Assembly: GCA_017476425.1 (NCBI GenBank)
Contig: JAFUZV010000133.1
Location: 1 to 44,649 of the forward strand
DNA: 44,649 nt
Source of the DNA: Selenomonadaceae bacterium
Lineage (GTDB): Bacteria > Bacillota > Negativicutes > Selenomonadales > Selenomonadaceae
Direction: 5' to 3'
In this document: piece after piece, positions 23,872 through 31,505 of the stretch
How positions within the stretch are numbered: position 1 is the stretch's first letter
How the letters are laid out: the number at the start of each line of letters is the position of its first letter
The notes under the pieces: model-generated
The model's input: only the letters and a program-made list of their open reading frames with translations
What the model was told of the DNA's origin: nothing
The model's database searches: none
Position numbers and translations under genes: made by a program

Positions 23872-24972
23872 TTACAAGCAAGAACGGAATGGAATATTTT
23901 GCGGATGTTCAAAGCAGTCTTCAAAGCCTCTGCGATGATGGAAATAAATTTTATCCTTATCACGTGGATACATATAATTTCCGCCAACTTGCCAGAAGAA
24001 TGGATGGAATTTATATTCATTGCGATCTTTCTTGAAGTCGTAGAGAAGTTTAATTTCTTCACAATCAGCTTGGAAGTTTGTCCAAACATCCCAATGAATA
24101 GGAATAACAACTTTGCATTTAAGATTTTCAGCCATACGAAGGACATCAATAGAAGTCATTTTATCTTGCATACCGATAGGATTTTCACCGAATGAGCCAA
24201 ATGCAACATCAATGTCATAATCTTTGCCGTGTTTTGCAAAATAAATTGAGAAATGCGAATCACCAGAATGATAAATGTTACCGCCTGGAGTTTTGAGCAA
24301 GTAATTGACGGCTTTTTCGTCCATATCAGTTGGACATTTGCCGGTGAGTTCTTCACGATCTTCACCGGTTGAATCAGTAGTAACAATGCAAGTACGATCG
24401 AAACTGTCAAGGCAGACGATTTCAATATCTTTGATCTTGAAAGTATCGCCGACTTTTACTTCACGGCAGCGTTCTCTAGGAACACCCCATTTAACCCAAG
24501 TTTCAATCGATTTTTTTGGACCGATGAACGGAACAGGAATTTCTTTTCCGTCTTCAATAGTCGTCATTCCGCTGTTGATAACGTGCGCTGCCCATTCAGC
24601 TGACATATGATCTTGATGATAATGAGTAGCAAGAACAGCATCAACTTGTTTAAAAGCGAATGGATCAATAACAAACGGAACATTACGAAGGTTCGGCTGC
24701 ATACTGCGACAACCGCACATATTAGCCATTTGATGACCTGGTTTCATTTTGCCATCGCCGTGAGTGCGTTTGCCGTTACCGCACCACAAATCAATAGTGA
24801 TGTTAGCATTGCCCGGTGTCTTGAACCAAATACCGGTGCAACCAAGCCACCACATTGCTACTTGTCCTTCTGGAACAACTGCTGATTCAATGTCTTCAAC
24901 CAGCCAAGTGCCCCACTCTGGGAAAGTACTCATGATCCATTTATCACGAGTCATCTCAGAAATTTTGCTCAT
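23872..24972 (-). CDS. ulaG: L-ascorbate-6-phosphate lactonase
   Basis: UlaG opens the lactone ring of ascorbate-6-phosphate to give 3-keto-L-gulonate-6-phosphate. The 366-residue metallo-beta-lactamase-fold protein has metal ligands in THYHQDH (H117, H119, D121, H122), HSGDSHFS and PIHWD. Length and the opening SKISEMTRDKWIMSTFPEWG fit the UlaG family. It is the first gene of the series, starts after GGAGAGGAAGG, and has the strongest promoter of the cluster. In E. coli ulaG is also transcribed apart from the PTS genes. Confidence 0.94.
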   Translation of the reverse strand: MSKISEMTRDKWIMSTFPEWGTWLVEDIESAVVPEGQVAMWWLGCTGIWFKTPGNANITIDLWCGNGKRTHGDGKMKPGHQMANMCGCRSMQPNLRNVPFVIDPFAFKQVDAVLATHYHQDHMSAEWAAHVINSGMTTIEDGKEIPVPFIGPKKSIETWVKWGVPRERCREVKVGDTFKIKDIEIVCLDSFDRTCIVTTDSTGEDREELTGKCPTDMDEKAVNYLLKTPGGNIYHSGDSHFSIYFAKHGKDYDIDVAFGSFGENPIGMQDKMTSIDVLRMAENLKCKVVIPIHWDVWTNFQADCEEIKLLYDFKKDRNEYKFHPFFWQVGGNYMYPRDKDKIYFHHRRGFEDCFEHPQNIPFRSCL

Positions 24973-24991
24973 TTAAATCGCCTTCCTCTCC

Positions 24992-25016
24992 GTAGACAAT
25001 CGTTCCATCAGTCTAC
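24992..25016 (-). promoter_or_regulatory. Inverted repeat in the ulaG leader
   Basis: GTAGAC and GTCTAC flank 13 bases between the ulaG promoter and ribosome binding site. It may be a leader hairpin or an operator site. Confidence 0.4.
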
Positions 25017-25043
25017 AATTTCGATCGTCCTAATCTTATGTAA

Positions 25044-25073
25044 ATTATAAGTCCATTTCAATACAAAAGTCAA
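25044..25073 (-). promoter_or_regulatory. Promoter of the ulaG-led operon
   Basis: On the minus strand TTGACT (25068-25073) and TATAAT (25044-25049) are 18 bases apart, giving a leader of about 65 bases before ulaG. Confidence 0.65.
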
Positions 25074-25140
25074 TATCATTTATGTTTATTTTATGTGCTT
25101 TTAAAAAATTCTTAAAATTTTTTTGTTTAATATAAAATAA

Positions 25141-25155
25141 TGATAATAATTATCT
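25141..25155. promoter_or_regulatory. Fur-box-like site between ulaG and the porin gene
   Basis: TGATAATAATTATCT matches the 15-base Fur consensus TGATAAT-N-ATTATCA at all but the last base. It lies about 25 bases before the upstream porin promoter and about 70 bases before the ulaG promoter. A+T richness makes chance matches easier. Confidence 0.5.
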
Positions 25156-25178
25156 GTAAATAAAAATATTAAATTCTC

Positions 25179-25207
25179 TTGCATTAATGAGAAATGAGTG
25201 ATAAAAT
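25179..25207 (+). promoter_or_regulatory. Upstream promoter candidate of the porin gene
   Basis: TTGCAT (25179-25184) and TAAAAT (25202-25207) are separated by 17 bases. Confidence 0.4.
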
Positions 25208-25230
25208 TTCTACGGTTTAAATATTTTTGG

Positions 25231-25259
25231 TTGACAAGTAGTTATAAAATTTTTATGTT
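25231..25259 (+). promoter_or_regulatory. Main promoter candidate of the porin gene
   Basis: TTGACA (25231-25236) and TATGTT (25254-25259) are 17 bases apart. The leader to the ATG is about 100 bases. Confidence 0.55.
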
Positions 25260-25366
25260 CATTTTATGTTATTGTTTTTAAAATTTATTCGTTCAATTTA
25301 TGTTTCGTTTTTTAATATTGCTATAAAGCATCTTTTCAGGTGCTAGATTATAGGAGGAAAGAAATT

Positions 25367-26671
25367 ATGAAAAAAAGTATTGTATCAGCATTGACGACTG
25401 CTCTTGTCGTCGGTGCAGCGTCAACCACTTTTGCAGCGGCAAATCCATTCAGTGATGTTCCTGCAGGTCATTGGGCTTACGACGCAGTTACTCAACTTGC
25501 CGCTGATGGTATCGTCGAAGGTTACGGCGACGGCACTTATCTTGGCAACCGCAATATTACCCGTTATGAGATGGCACAAATGATCGCTAAAGCTATGGCG
25601 AAAAATCCTTCCGGAGCTGATAAAGCCGCTCTTGATCGTCTTGCTGCTGAATTTAGTGAAGAACTTAACAATCTCGGTGTTCGTGTAAGCAACCTTGAAA
25701 AGTATGCTGATAAAATGACGTGGCATGGTGAATTGCGTTATACTTATCAAAGCAACCGTTTTGACAGAAAAGGCGGCAAGCAATGGAGAAATAACGTTAA
25801 TGAAAATCTTCTTCGTTTAGAGCCTGTTGCTGAAGTTAATAAGCACTGGAAATTAGGCGCAAGAATTGATGCTGCTGAAAATCTTGAAAAAGATACTTCA
25901 CAAGATTTGAAATTGCAACGTGCTTGGGCTGAAGGTACTTATGGCAGCTTGAATATGAAAATCGGTACTTTTAACGATCTCACAAGCTACGATCGCAATA
26001 TGATGTTCTTCAATGAAATGAGCGGTGCTGAAGTCAATTTTGGTAAAGTTTTAAGAGCACAAATTCGTGCAGGTCGTCTTAATACCAGCGATAATTTAAG
26101 ATATGATGATTCCGTCAATCATATAGCTAATTACGGAACTCTTTACACCGGTAGCAAATATAAATCAAATGATCCGCTTAATATGCAAAGTATTGCCTTG
26201 ACTTATGCTCCGAGTAAAAACTTCTCATTAACCGGTGCATATTATCATTTCCAATCTGACATTTTCCGCAACTCTGCTTATTCACGCAGTATGAATGATG
26301 ATGACGCTAACATTTGGGAAGTTGCACCTACTATTCGTTTCGGTAAATTCGGAATCGTTGGTGCTTATCTCAAGAATGAAAAAGCTGACTACTACAAACA
26401 TTCTCACGTGATCGAACTCAATTATGGTCAATCTAAAAAAGATGTTGTAGGTTCTTGGATGGCTTATGCGTCATATCGTTATCAAGGCATGAACGTTTCA
26501 ATGGACGGCGCAAATGATGGTGCAATGTACAACACTAAAGGCTGGGAAATCGGTACTCAATTTACTGTTATGAAAAATATCCAACTCAAAGCAATTTATT
26601 TCAACGGTGAACAACTCCATAACGGTCAAGACGCTGAAAAACTCTTCGGTCGTTGTGAATGGTTCTTCTAA
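25367..26671 (+). CDS. SLH-domain outer-membrane porin, OmpM type
   Basis: The 434-residue precursor has a signal peptide of about 24 residues (MKKSIVSALTTALVVGAAST), one SLH domain (NPFSDVPAGHWAYDAVTQLA to about residue 80), a short coiled coil, and a beta-barrel of alternating strands ending in aromatic FF. In Negativicutes such proteins tie the outer membrane to polyamine-modified peptidoglycan and form the main pore. This is the best evidence for a diderm Firmicute. The ATG at 25367 follows AGGAGGA; an upstream in-frame GTG lacks a site. It is divergent from ulaG and shares a Fur-like box region. The next gene follows after 37 bases. Confidence 0.92.
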   Translation: MKKSIVSALTTALVVGAASTTFAAANPFSDVPAGHWAYDAVTQLAADGIVEGYGDGTYLGNRNITRYEMAQMIAKAMAKNPSGADKAALDRLAAEFSEELNNLGVRVSNLEKYADKMTWHGELRYTYQSNRFDRKGGKQWRNNVNENLLRLEPVAEVNKHWKLGARIDAAENLEKDTSQDLKLQRAWAEGTYGSLNMKIGTFNDLTSYDRNMMFFNEMSGAEVNFGKVLRAQIRAGRLNTSDNLRYDDSVNHIANYGTLYTGSKYKSNDPLNMQSIALTYAPSKNFSLTGAYYHFQSDIFRNSAYSRSMNDDDANIWEVAPTIRFGKFGIVGAYLKNEKADYYKHSHVIELNYGQSKKDVVGSWMAYASYRYQGMNVSMDGANDGAMYNTKGWEIGTQFTVMKNIQLKAIYFNGEQLHNGQDAEKLFGRCEWFF

Positions 26672-26708
26672 TTAATCATAATAATTAATCACGAAATGAG
26701 GTGTTATC

Positions 26709-27689
26709 ATGCTTAAAAAGTGGAAAAATATTATTACCGCTCTTTTGGCTTCAGTTCTCATGTCAATTCTCTTAACAGGTTGTGGTGAAGATAACGCCGT
26801 CAAAGAAAAATTTGTGCATATTGCTACCGGTGGCACGGCAGGCACTTATTACCCGATCGGTGGCGCAATCGGTGAAATTTTAAATAAAAATATTTCTCAA
26901 ATGCACGCCAGCATTCAAAGCACCGGCGGTTCAGTATCAAATATTTATCTTCTGAGTGAAGGTGATGTGGAACTTGCTATTGTGCAGAATGATATTGCTC
27001 ATTATGCTATAAATGGTACTGAAATGTTCAAAGATGCAAATAAGCACAAATTTGAAAACCTCAAAGGTATTGCATCACTTTATCCTGAGGCTTGCCAATT
27101 CGTAACACTTGCTGATAAAGGTATTAATTCGATTGCTGATCTCAAAGGCAAGAAAGTTGCTGTAGGTGCTGAAGGCAGTGGTGCTGAAGCTAATGCTCGT
27201 CAAATTCTTGAATCTTACGGCATTACTTATAATGATATTGATGCACAATATCTTTCATTCGCTGCAGGTGCTAAGGCTTTAAAAGAAGGCTCTGTTGATG
27301 TTGCTTTCTTGACTGCCGGTTATCCTACTGCTGCAGTACAAGATATTGCATCTAACCATAAAATTAAAATTTTGTCGTTAGATGATGAACATATCAAAGC
27401 TGTTTCTGAAAAATATCCATTCTATACCAAAACAATGATCCCAAAAGATACTTACAATGGTTTAGATGAAGATATTCAAACAGTTTCAGTTATGGCAATT
27501 TTAGTTTGTAACAGTGATAAAGTTGATGAGGAACTCGGTTATCAGATCACAAAATCAATCTTCACTAATTTAGATACTTTAAAGACGGCTCATTCTGCTA
27601 TTGCGAATCTTGATGCTAAGACTGCTACAGAAGCTATGTCAGTTGATATGCAGAAAGGTGCAGATAAATTCTTTAAAGAATCTAAATAA
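26709..27689 (+). CDS. TAXI-family TRAP transporter solute-binding lipoprotein
   Basis: The protein has a lipobox LLTGC with C25, so it is anchored on the outer face of the inner membrane, followed by the TAXI-family opening HIATGGTAGTYYPIGGAIGE. Typical segments STGGSVSNIYLL, VAVGAEGSGAEANARQIL and the FAAGAKALKEGSVDVAF motif are present. TAXI receptors deliver organic acids or amino acids such as glutamate to a fused TRAP permease. No permease gene is next to it, so the partner must be elsewhere. The ribosome binding site is TGAGGTG. It is probably cotranscribed with the porin and ends at a strong terminator. Confidence 0.88.
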   Translation: MLKKWKNIITALLASVLMSILLTGCGEDNAVKEKFVHIATGGTAGTYYPIGGAIGEILNKNISQMHASIQSTGGSVSNIYLLSEGDVELAIVQNDIAHYAINGTEMFKDANKHKFENLKGIASLYPEACQFVTLADKGINSIADLKGKKVAVGAEGSGAEANARQILESYGITYNDIDAQYLSFAAGAKALKEGSVDVAFLTAGYPTAAVQDIASNHKIKILSLDDEHIKAVSEKYPFYTKTMIPKDTYNGLDEDIQTVSVMAILVCNSDKVDEELGYQITKSIFTNLDTLKTAHSAIANLDAKTATEAMSVDMQKGADKFFKESK

Positions 27690-27724
27690 AAATTTTTCAA
27701 AAATAAATTGATCGATTAAAAATA

Positions 27725-27764
27725 AAAAGGACTTTTCTCAATAAGTGAGTAAGTCCTTTTATTA
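27725..27764 (+). terminator. Intrinsic terminator after the TAXI receptor gene
   Basis: AAAAGGACTT (27725-27734) and AAGTCCTTTT (27751-27760) form a perfect 10-base stem, with an inner CTCA/TGAG pairing. The A and T runs make it bidirectional. Confidence 0.85.
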
Positions 27765-27820
27765 TACTTAAAATTTGATATAATAAATTAAAAAAATTTT
27801 TTGATTGGAGAGATAATTCA

Positions 27821-27937
27821 ATGAGTCTGGTAGTAAACGTCAAAGAAAAAGCTGATTTAATTTGGGCGATCGTAGATATTTTAACCGGTGCTTACAAGCC
27901 GCACGAATATGGAAAAGTAAACTCATATATTTTATGA
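27821..27937 (+). pseudogene. hsdM: Remnant of a type I restriction methylase gene (hsdM), 5' end only
   Basis: A small frame with a good ribosome binding site (GGAGAGA) encodes MSLVVNVKEKADLIWAIVDI and then LTGAYKPHEYGKV, the typical start of a HsdM DNA-methyltransferase subunit (about 500 residues). After GKV the homology stops; five unrelated residues and a TGA follow, two bases before the stop codon of the convergent treR gene. No further hsdM, hsdS or hsdR sequence is seen in the window. It looks like the left-over edge of a restriction locus replaced by, or cut by the arrival of, the trehalose genes. Confidence 0.75.
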
Positions 27938-27939
27938 AA

Positions 27940-28671
27940 TTAACCATTAAATTTATGACGAATGGCAGTATCTTCAAAGCAAAAATAATCCGGTCGGTGA
28001 CGCGATTCAGTATACTCAAATTGTATTCCATCACTATTAAAAACGCGTCCACTTACAATAGCAAGACAATTATAATTTTCAAGTTCAAGATAGGTTTTAT
28101 CTTCAAGATTAGCAAGTTCAGTAGTCATTTTTCGCTTGCTTGTCATAATTTTAATTTTGAGTTCATTCTCAAGATAATCATAAATAGATTTTTTAGCAAT
28201 TTCCTCAGTCAAGTTTTTAGCAACAGAGACGAGGAAATAATTTTTGTCTAAAATTAAAGCCTTGTTGTTGATATAGCGAATACGAAGTACATCATAAAGT
28301 TCATCACCAATTTTAAAACTTGTTCGAGTAGCAATTTTTTCATCGGCAACAATCTTTTCAAGATGGACTACTTTTGTGTCGTATGAAAAACCATTTCTAA
28401 TAGCAGCTTCTTTGAAAGATTCAATGCCGCCAATTTTAAAAATATTTCTTTCTATAGGTTCATAAATTACGCGAATGCGACTGCCTTGATTAGTTTGAAT
28501 ATATCCACGAATAATTAACTCGGAGAGAGCACGGCGAATTGTAGTTCGTGAACTGCTATAGATTTTTGTTAATTCATTTTCGGAAGGTAAGAAAGAATTA
28601 AAAGAAAATACTTTTGTTTCAATCTTATTTTTTAAATCAGCATAAATCTTATCAAATTTACTTTCTGGCAT
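27940..28671 (-). CDS. treR: GntR-family repressor of trehalose use (TreR type)
   Basis: The 243-residue protein has an N-terminal GntR winged helix (LPSENELTKIYSSSRTTIRR, residues about 28-47, then RGYIQTNQGSRIRV) and a C-terminal UTRA effector domain (residues about 90-235) as in TreR of Bacillus. It is divergent from treP, and the operator sequences between them match the known TreR palindrome. Trehalose-6-phosphate is the likely inducer, by family knowledge. Confidence 0.88.
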   Translation of the reverse strand: MPESKFDKIYADLKNKIETKVFSFNSFLPSENELTKIYSSSRTTIRRALSELIIRGYIQTNQGSRIRVIYEPIERNIFKIGGIESFKEAAIRNGFSYDTKVVHLEKIVADEKIATRTSFKIGDELYDVLRIRYINNKALILDKNYFLVSVAKNLTEEIAKKSIYDYLENELKIKIMTSKRKMTTELANLEDKTYLELENYNCLAIVSGRVFNSDGIQFEYTESRHRPDYFCFEDTAIRHKFNG

Positions 28672-28705
28672 ATTTTATCAACTCCGAGTAATAGCATTTT
28701 TTTTT

Positions 28706-28733
28706 ATTATAACGCAAAAAATAGCAACGTAAA
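28706..28733 (-). promoter_or_regulatory. Promoter of treR
   Basis: On the minus strand TTTACG (28728-28733) and TATAAT (28706-28711) are 16 bases apart; the leader is about 30 bases. Confidence 0.5.
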
Positions 28734-28753
28734 TAAAAAATTTTATGAACCTA

Positions 28754-28814
28754 TTGACTTGTATATACAAGTGTGTTATATTTCATTTCAAGAGATAAAT
28801 TTGTATAGACAAGT
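28754..28814 (+). promoter_or_regulatory. treP promoter with two TreR-type operators
   Basis: TTGACT (28754-28759) and TATATT (28777-28782) are 17 bases apart. The perfect palindrome ACTTGTATATACAAGT (28757-28772) fills the spacer, so a bound repressor would block polymerase. A second copy, TTGTATAGACAA with one mismatch, lies at 28801-28812, about 40 bases downstream. This matches the two-operator layout known for Bacillus TreR. Confidence 0.85.
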
Positions 28815-28831
28815 TGAAAGGAGAGTTAGAA

Positions 28832-30787
28832 ATGGGCAAGTACACTAAAGATTCTGAAGAACTTCTTAAACTGGTAGGCGGCAAAGAGAATATCGCGGCA
28901 GTTTCTCATTGTATGACAAGAATGAGATTTGTTCTTGCAGATCCAAAAAAAGCTGACGTGAAAAAAATTGAGGCAATGAAAGTCGTCAAAGGCAGTTTCA
29001 CTCAAGCCGGACAATTTCAAGTCATTATCGGAAATACTGTTAGCGAATTTTACAAAGATTTTACTGATGTTGCTGGAATTGAAGGCGTTTCAAAAGATGC
29101 AGTGAAAGCGGCAGCAGGTGCAAATCAAAATATTTTACAACGAGCGGCGGCGATAGCGGCTGAAATTTTCGCTCCATTGATTCCTGCGATCATTACAGGC
29201 GGATTAATTTTAGGTTTCAGAAATTGTATTGACTCACTTTATATTTTTGAGAATGGAACGAAAACACTTGTTGAATTGAGTCAATTTTGGGCAGGAATGG
29301 ATCATTTTCTCTGGCTGATTGGTGAGGCAGTTTTTCACGTTGGTATTCCTGTTGGAATTTGCTGGTCAGTTGTTCGTAAAATGGGCGGTACGCCGATTCT
29401 TGGTATTGTACTTGGTTTAACTCTTGTATCTGGTCAACTTTTAAATGCTTATGCAGTAGCTACAACTCCGGCTGATCAAATTCCTCACTGGGATTTTGGC
29501 GGCTTTACCGTTGATATGATCGGTTATCAAGCCCAAGTACTTCCTGCGATTTTAGCAGCATTAACTTTATTATATCTTGAAAAATTCTTCAGAAAAATTG
29601 TTCCACCTGTTGTATCAATGATTGTTGTACCATTTTGTAGTTTGGTTTTATCAGTTATTGCGGCTCATTTCGTACTCGGTCCGATCGGCTGGAAAATTGG
29701 TTCTGCAATTTCAAGTGTTGTTTATAGTGGAATTACAGGTGATTTCAGAGTAATTTTTGGCGCAATTTTTGGTTTCGTTTATGCTCCGTTGGTTATCACA
29801 GGTTTGCATCATATGACAAATGCTATTGACTTGCAATTAATTGCTGATTATCAAGGCACTATGCTTTGGCCGATGATAGCACTTTCAAATATTGCACAAG
29901 GTTCAGCGGTATTAGCAATGATTTATCTCCAACGTAAAAATCAAGCTGCACAAGAAGTTAATGTTCCGGCTTGGATTTCTTGTTATCTCGGTGTTACAGA
30001 ACCTGCAATTTTCGGTGTCAATCTCAAATATTTCTTTCCATTCATTTGTGGTATGGCTGGATCAGCTTGTGCAGCAATTCTTTGTGTATCAACTTCTACG
30101 ACGGCTAATGCAATAGGTGTCGGCGGCATTCCAGGTATTTTATCAATGAAACCGCAATATATGCCGACATTTGCGTTATCAATGCTTGTTGCTATAGTTG
30201 TTCCATTCATTTTAACGACAATCGTCGGCAAGAAAAAAGGTATTGACAAGCAGGCACAAGCGGATCAAGCTGAAGCGGACGCAATGGCAGCTGAAGAAGC
30301 GACTCAAGCAGAATCAGAATCTAATCTTGAGAGTGAACACGAATTGACAGCTTATCTTGATGGTGAAATTATTCCTCTTGCAGATGTCGGTGATGGTGTA
30401 TTTAGTGCCGGAATGGTCGGTGAAGGTTTAGCGATTCGTCCTGCAAATGAAACTGTCTGCGCTCCTGTTTCAGGAAAAATTACAATGTTGATGGATGAAT
30501 CAAAACACGCAGTTGGAATGACGCTTTCAAATGGCGTTGAAATTTTAATTCACGTCGGTATTGATACGGTATCAATGAACGGTGAAGGTTTTGAATACCT
30601 TGTTAAAACAGGTGATGTTGTAAAAATTGGCACGCCTCTGCTTAAATTTAGCAAAGCGGCAATTAAAAAAGCCGGTCATCCAGACACAGCAATTTTTGTT
30701 GTTACTAATCCTAATGGTTTAGAAAGTTTTAAATTCAATACAGGAATGCAAGGTCAGATCGGCAAAACTATTATTGCAAGTTATTAA
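28832..30787 (+). CDS. treP: PTS trehalose-specific EIIBCA transporter
   Basis: A single 651-residue protein imports trehalose as trehalose-6-phosphate. The EIIB domain has C27 in SHCMTRMRF, the EIIC domain (about residues 95-470) has about ten membrane segments with the conserved ITGLHHMTNAID and GVTEPAIFGVN motifs, and a fused glucose-type EIIA domain carries H574 in LIHVGIDTV. An acidic, alanine-rich linker joins EIIC to EIIA. The in-frame TTG at 28814 lies before the AAAGGAGAG site, so the ATG at 28832 is the start. The EIIA fusion is absent from many TreP proteins. Confidence 0.92.
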   Translation: MGKYTKDSEELLKLVGGKENIAAVSHCMTRMRFVLADPKKADVKKIEAMKVVKGSFTQAGQFQVIIGNTVSEFYKDFTDVAGIEGVSKDAVKAAAGANQNILQRAAAIAAEIFAPLIPAIITGGLILGFRNCIDSLYIFENGTKTLVELSQFWAGMDHFLWLIGEAVFHVGIPVGICWSVVRKMGGTPILGIVLGLTLVSGQLLNAYAVATTPADQIPHWDFGGFTVDMIGYQAQVLPAILAALTLLYLEKFFRKIVPPVVSMIVVPFCSLVLSVIAAHFVLGPIGWKIGSAISSVVYSGITGDFRVIFGAIFGFVYAPLVITGLHHMTNAIDLQLIADYQGTMLWPMIALSNIAQGSAVLAMIYLQRKNQAAQEVNVPAWISCYLGVTEPAIFGVNLKYFFPFICGMAGSACAAILCVSTSTTANAIGVGGIPGILSMKPQYMPTFALSMLVAIVVPFILTTIVGKKKGIDKQAQADQAEADAMAAEEATQAESESNLESEHELTAYLDGEIIPLADVGDGVFSAGMVGEGLAIRPANETVCAPVSGKITMLMDESKHAVGMTLSNGVEILIHVGIDTVSMNGEGFEYLVKTGDVVKIGTPLLKFSKAAIKKAGHPDTAIFVVTNPNGLESFKFNTGMQGQIGKTIIASY

Positions 30788-30798
30788 AAAAATTTTTT

Positions 30799-30847
30799 GA
30801 AAAAAATGGCGGACAGTCGAAGAAAATTTTGTTTCGCTGTTCGCCAT
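30799..30847. terminator. Hairpin after treP, terminator on the minus strand and perhaps both
   Basis: ATGGCG and CGCCAT pair, with ACAG/CTGT and CGAA/TTCG extending the stem (30806-30847). Read leftward it is followed by seven T, which fits an intrinsic terminator. Read rightward the T-run is weak. A leftward terminator here suggests leftward transcription from about 31.0 kb. Confidence 0.6.
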
Positions 30848-30990
30848 GTTATAATTTTATACATTTAAATTTTGATTATTTCTTAGACTTAAAAAAATTG
30901 TCCTCTTCATTTGTTGATTCAATTTTTTGACAGCTCCGACGGATCGGTGGATTCCTAATTCAACAGCACCGCCTTGCAATGTTGTTTGCT
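30800..30990 (-). other. Gap of about 300 bases with a possible small leftward transcript
   Basis: Between treP and the next gene is a stretch of locally higher G+C (about 30925-30985) with a minus-strand TTGACA (31013-31018), a suboptimally spaced -10-like TATAAC (30994-30999) and the leftward terminator at 30847-30799. The transcript would be about 190 bases with a CCGATCCGTCGG hairpin. A 40-codon frame (30857-30979, TTG start, LQGGAVELGIHRSVGAVKKL onward) has no ribosome binding site. A small RNA or gene remnant is possible; I recognise neither. Confidence 0.3.
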
Positions 30991-31090
30991 AATGTTATAC
31001 TTAATTGTAAATTGTCAATGAAAAATTTACGGCTTATATCTATTACGCCGCTTTTTGATAAAATAGAAAACTTATTAAGGAGAGATTTTT

Positions 31091-31489
31091 ATGAATGACA
31101 AGAAAATTGTAGAAAACATCGTTAAAGAGATTGCAAAATCTTTCAGCGGTGCAGAAAGTACCAAAAATTGGACGAAAGAAACGATTTGGTTCGATGCTGC
31201 GCCTTATGCGTCAGTTGGTGCTGAGAAGGCTAAAAAAGTTTTCGATGAAGCATTTGACAATTTAAAAAGTTGTAACGTTACCATTTTGGATATGCGAACG
31301 TTTATCAATGAAAATTCTGCTTTAGTTTGCAGTGTGCAGAAATGGGATACAGTGAATAAAGATGTCAGTGTTAATCCTCCGTTTATGATGAGACAGACAG
31401 ATTATCTCGAAAAGCGTAATGGTGAATGGAAAGTTTTGCACGAACATACATCGGCGGCACAAGATTGGAATGGTAAAATTGATGAATAA
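31091..31489 (+). CDS. SnoaL/NTF2-like small protein
   Basis: A 132-residue protein with the look of the NTF2-like (SnoaL, ketosteroid-isomerase-like) fold: a helical start (IVENIVKEIAKSF), WFDAAPYASVGAEKAKKVFD, then strands ending in the typical GEWKVLHEHTSA. Such proteins are enzymes or binding domains for small ligands; no substrate can be given. AAGGAGAG precedes the ATG. It lies 16 bases before the dehydrogenase gene and inside the trehalose series, without an obvious link to trehalose. Confidence 0.7.
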   Translation: MNDKKIVENIVKEIAKSFSGAESTKNWTKETIWFDAAPYASVGAEKAKKVFDEAFDNLKSCNVTILDMRTFINENSALVCSVQKWDTVNKDVSVNPPFMMRQTDYLEKRNGEWKVLHEHTSAAQDWNGKIDE

Positions 31490-31505
31490 ATAGGAGTTGT
31501 TTTGA

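Noticed and set aside
27821..27937. Functional 38-residue protein at the hsdM stub
   Set aside because: The sequence matches only the start of a large methylase, and the last five residues come from neighbouring DNA.
30857..30979. Forty-codon frame in the treP downstream gap as a protein gene
   Set aside because: It has a TTG start without a ribosome binding site and no known homology; kept only as part of a possible small transcript.
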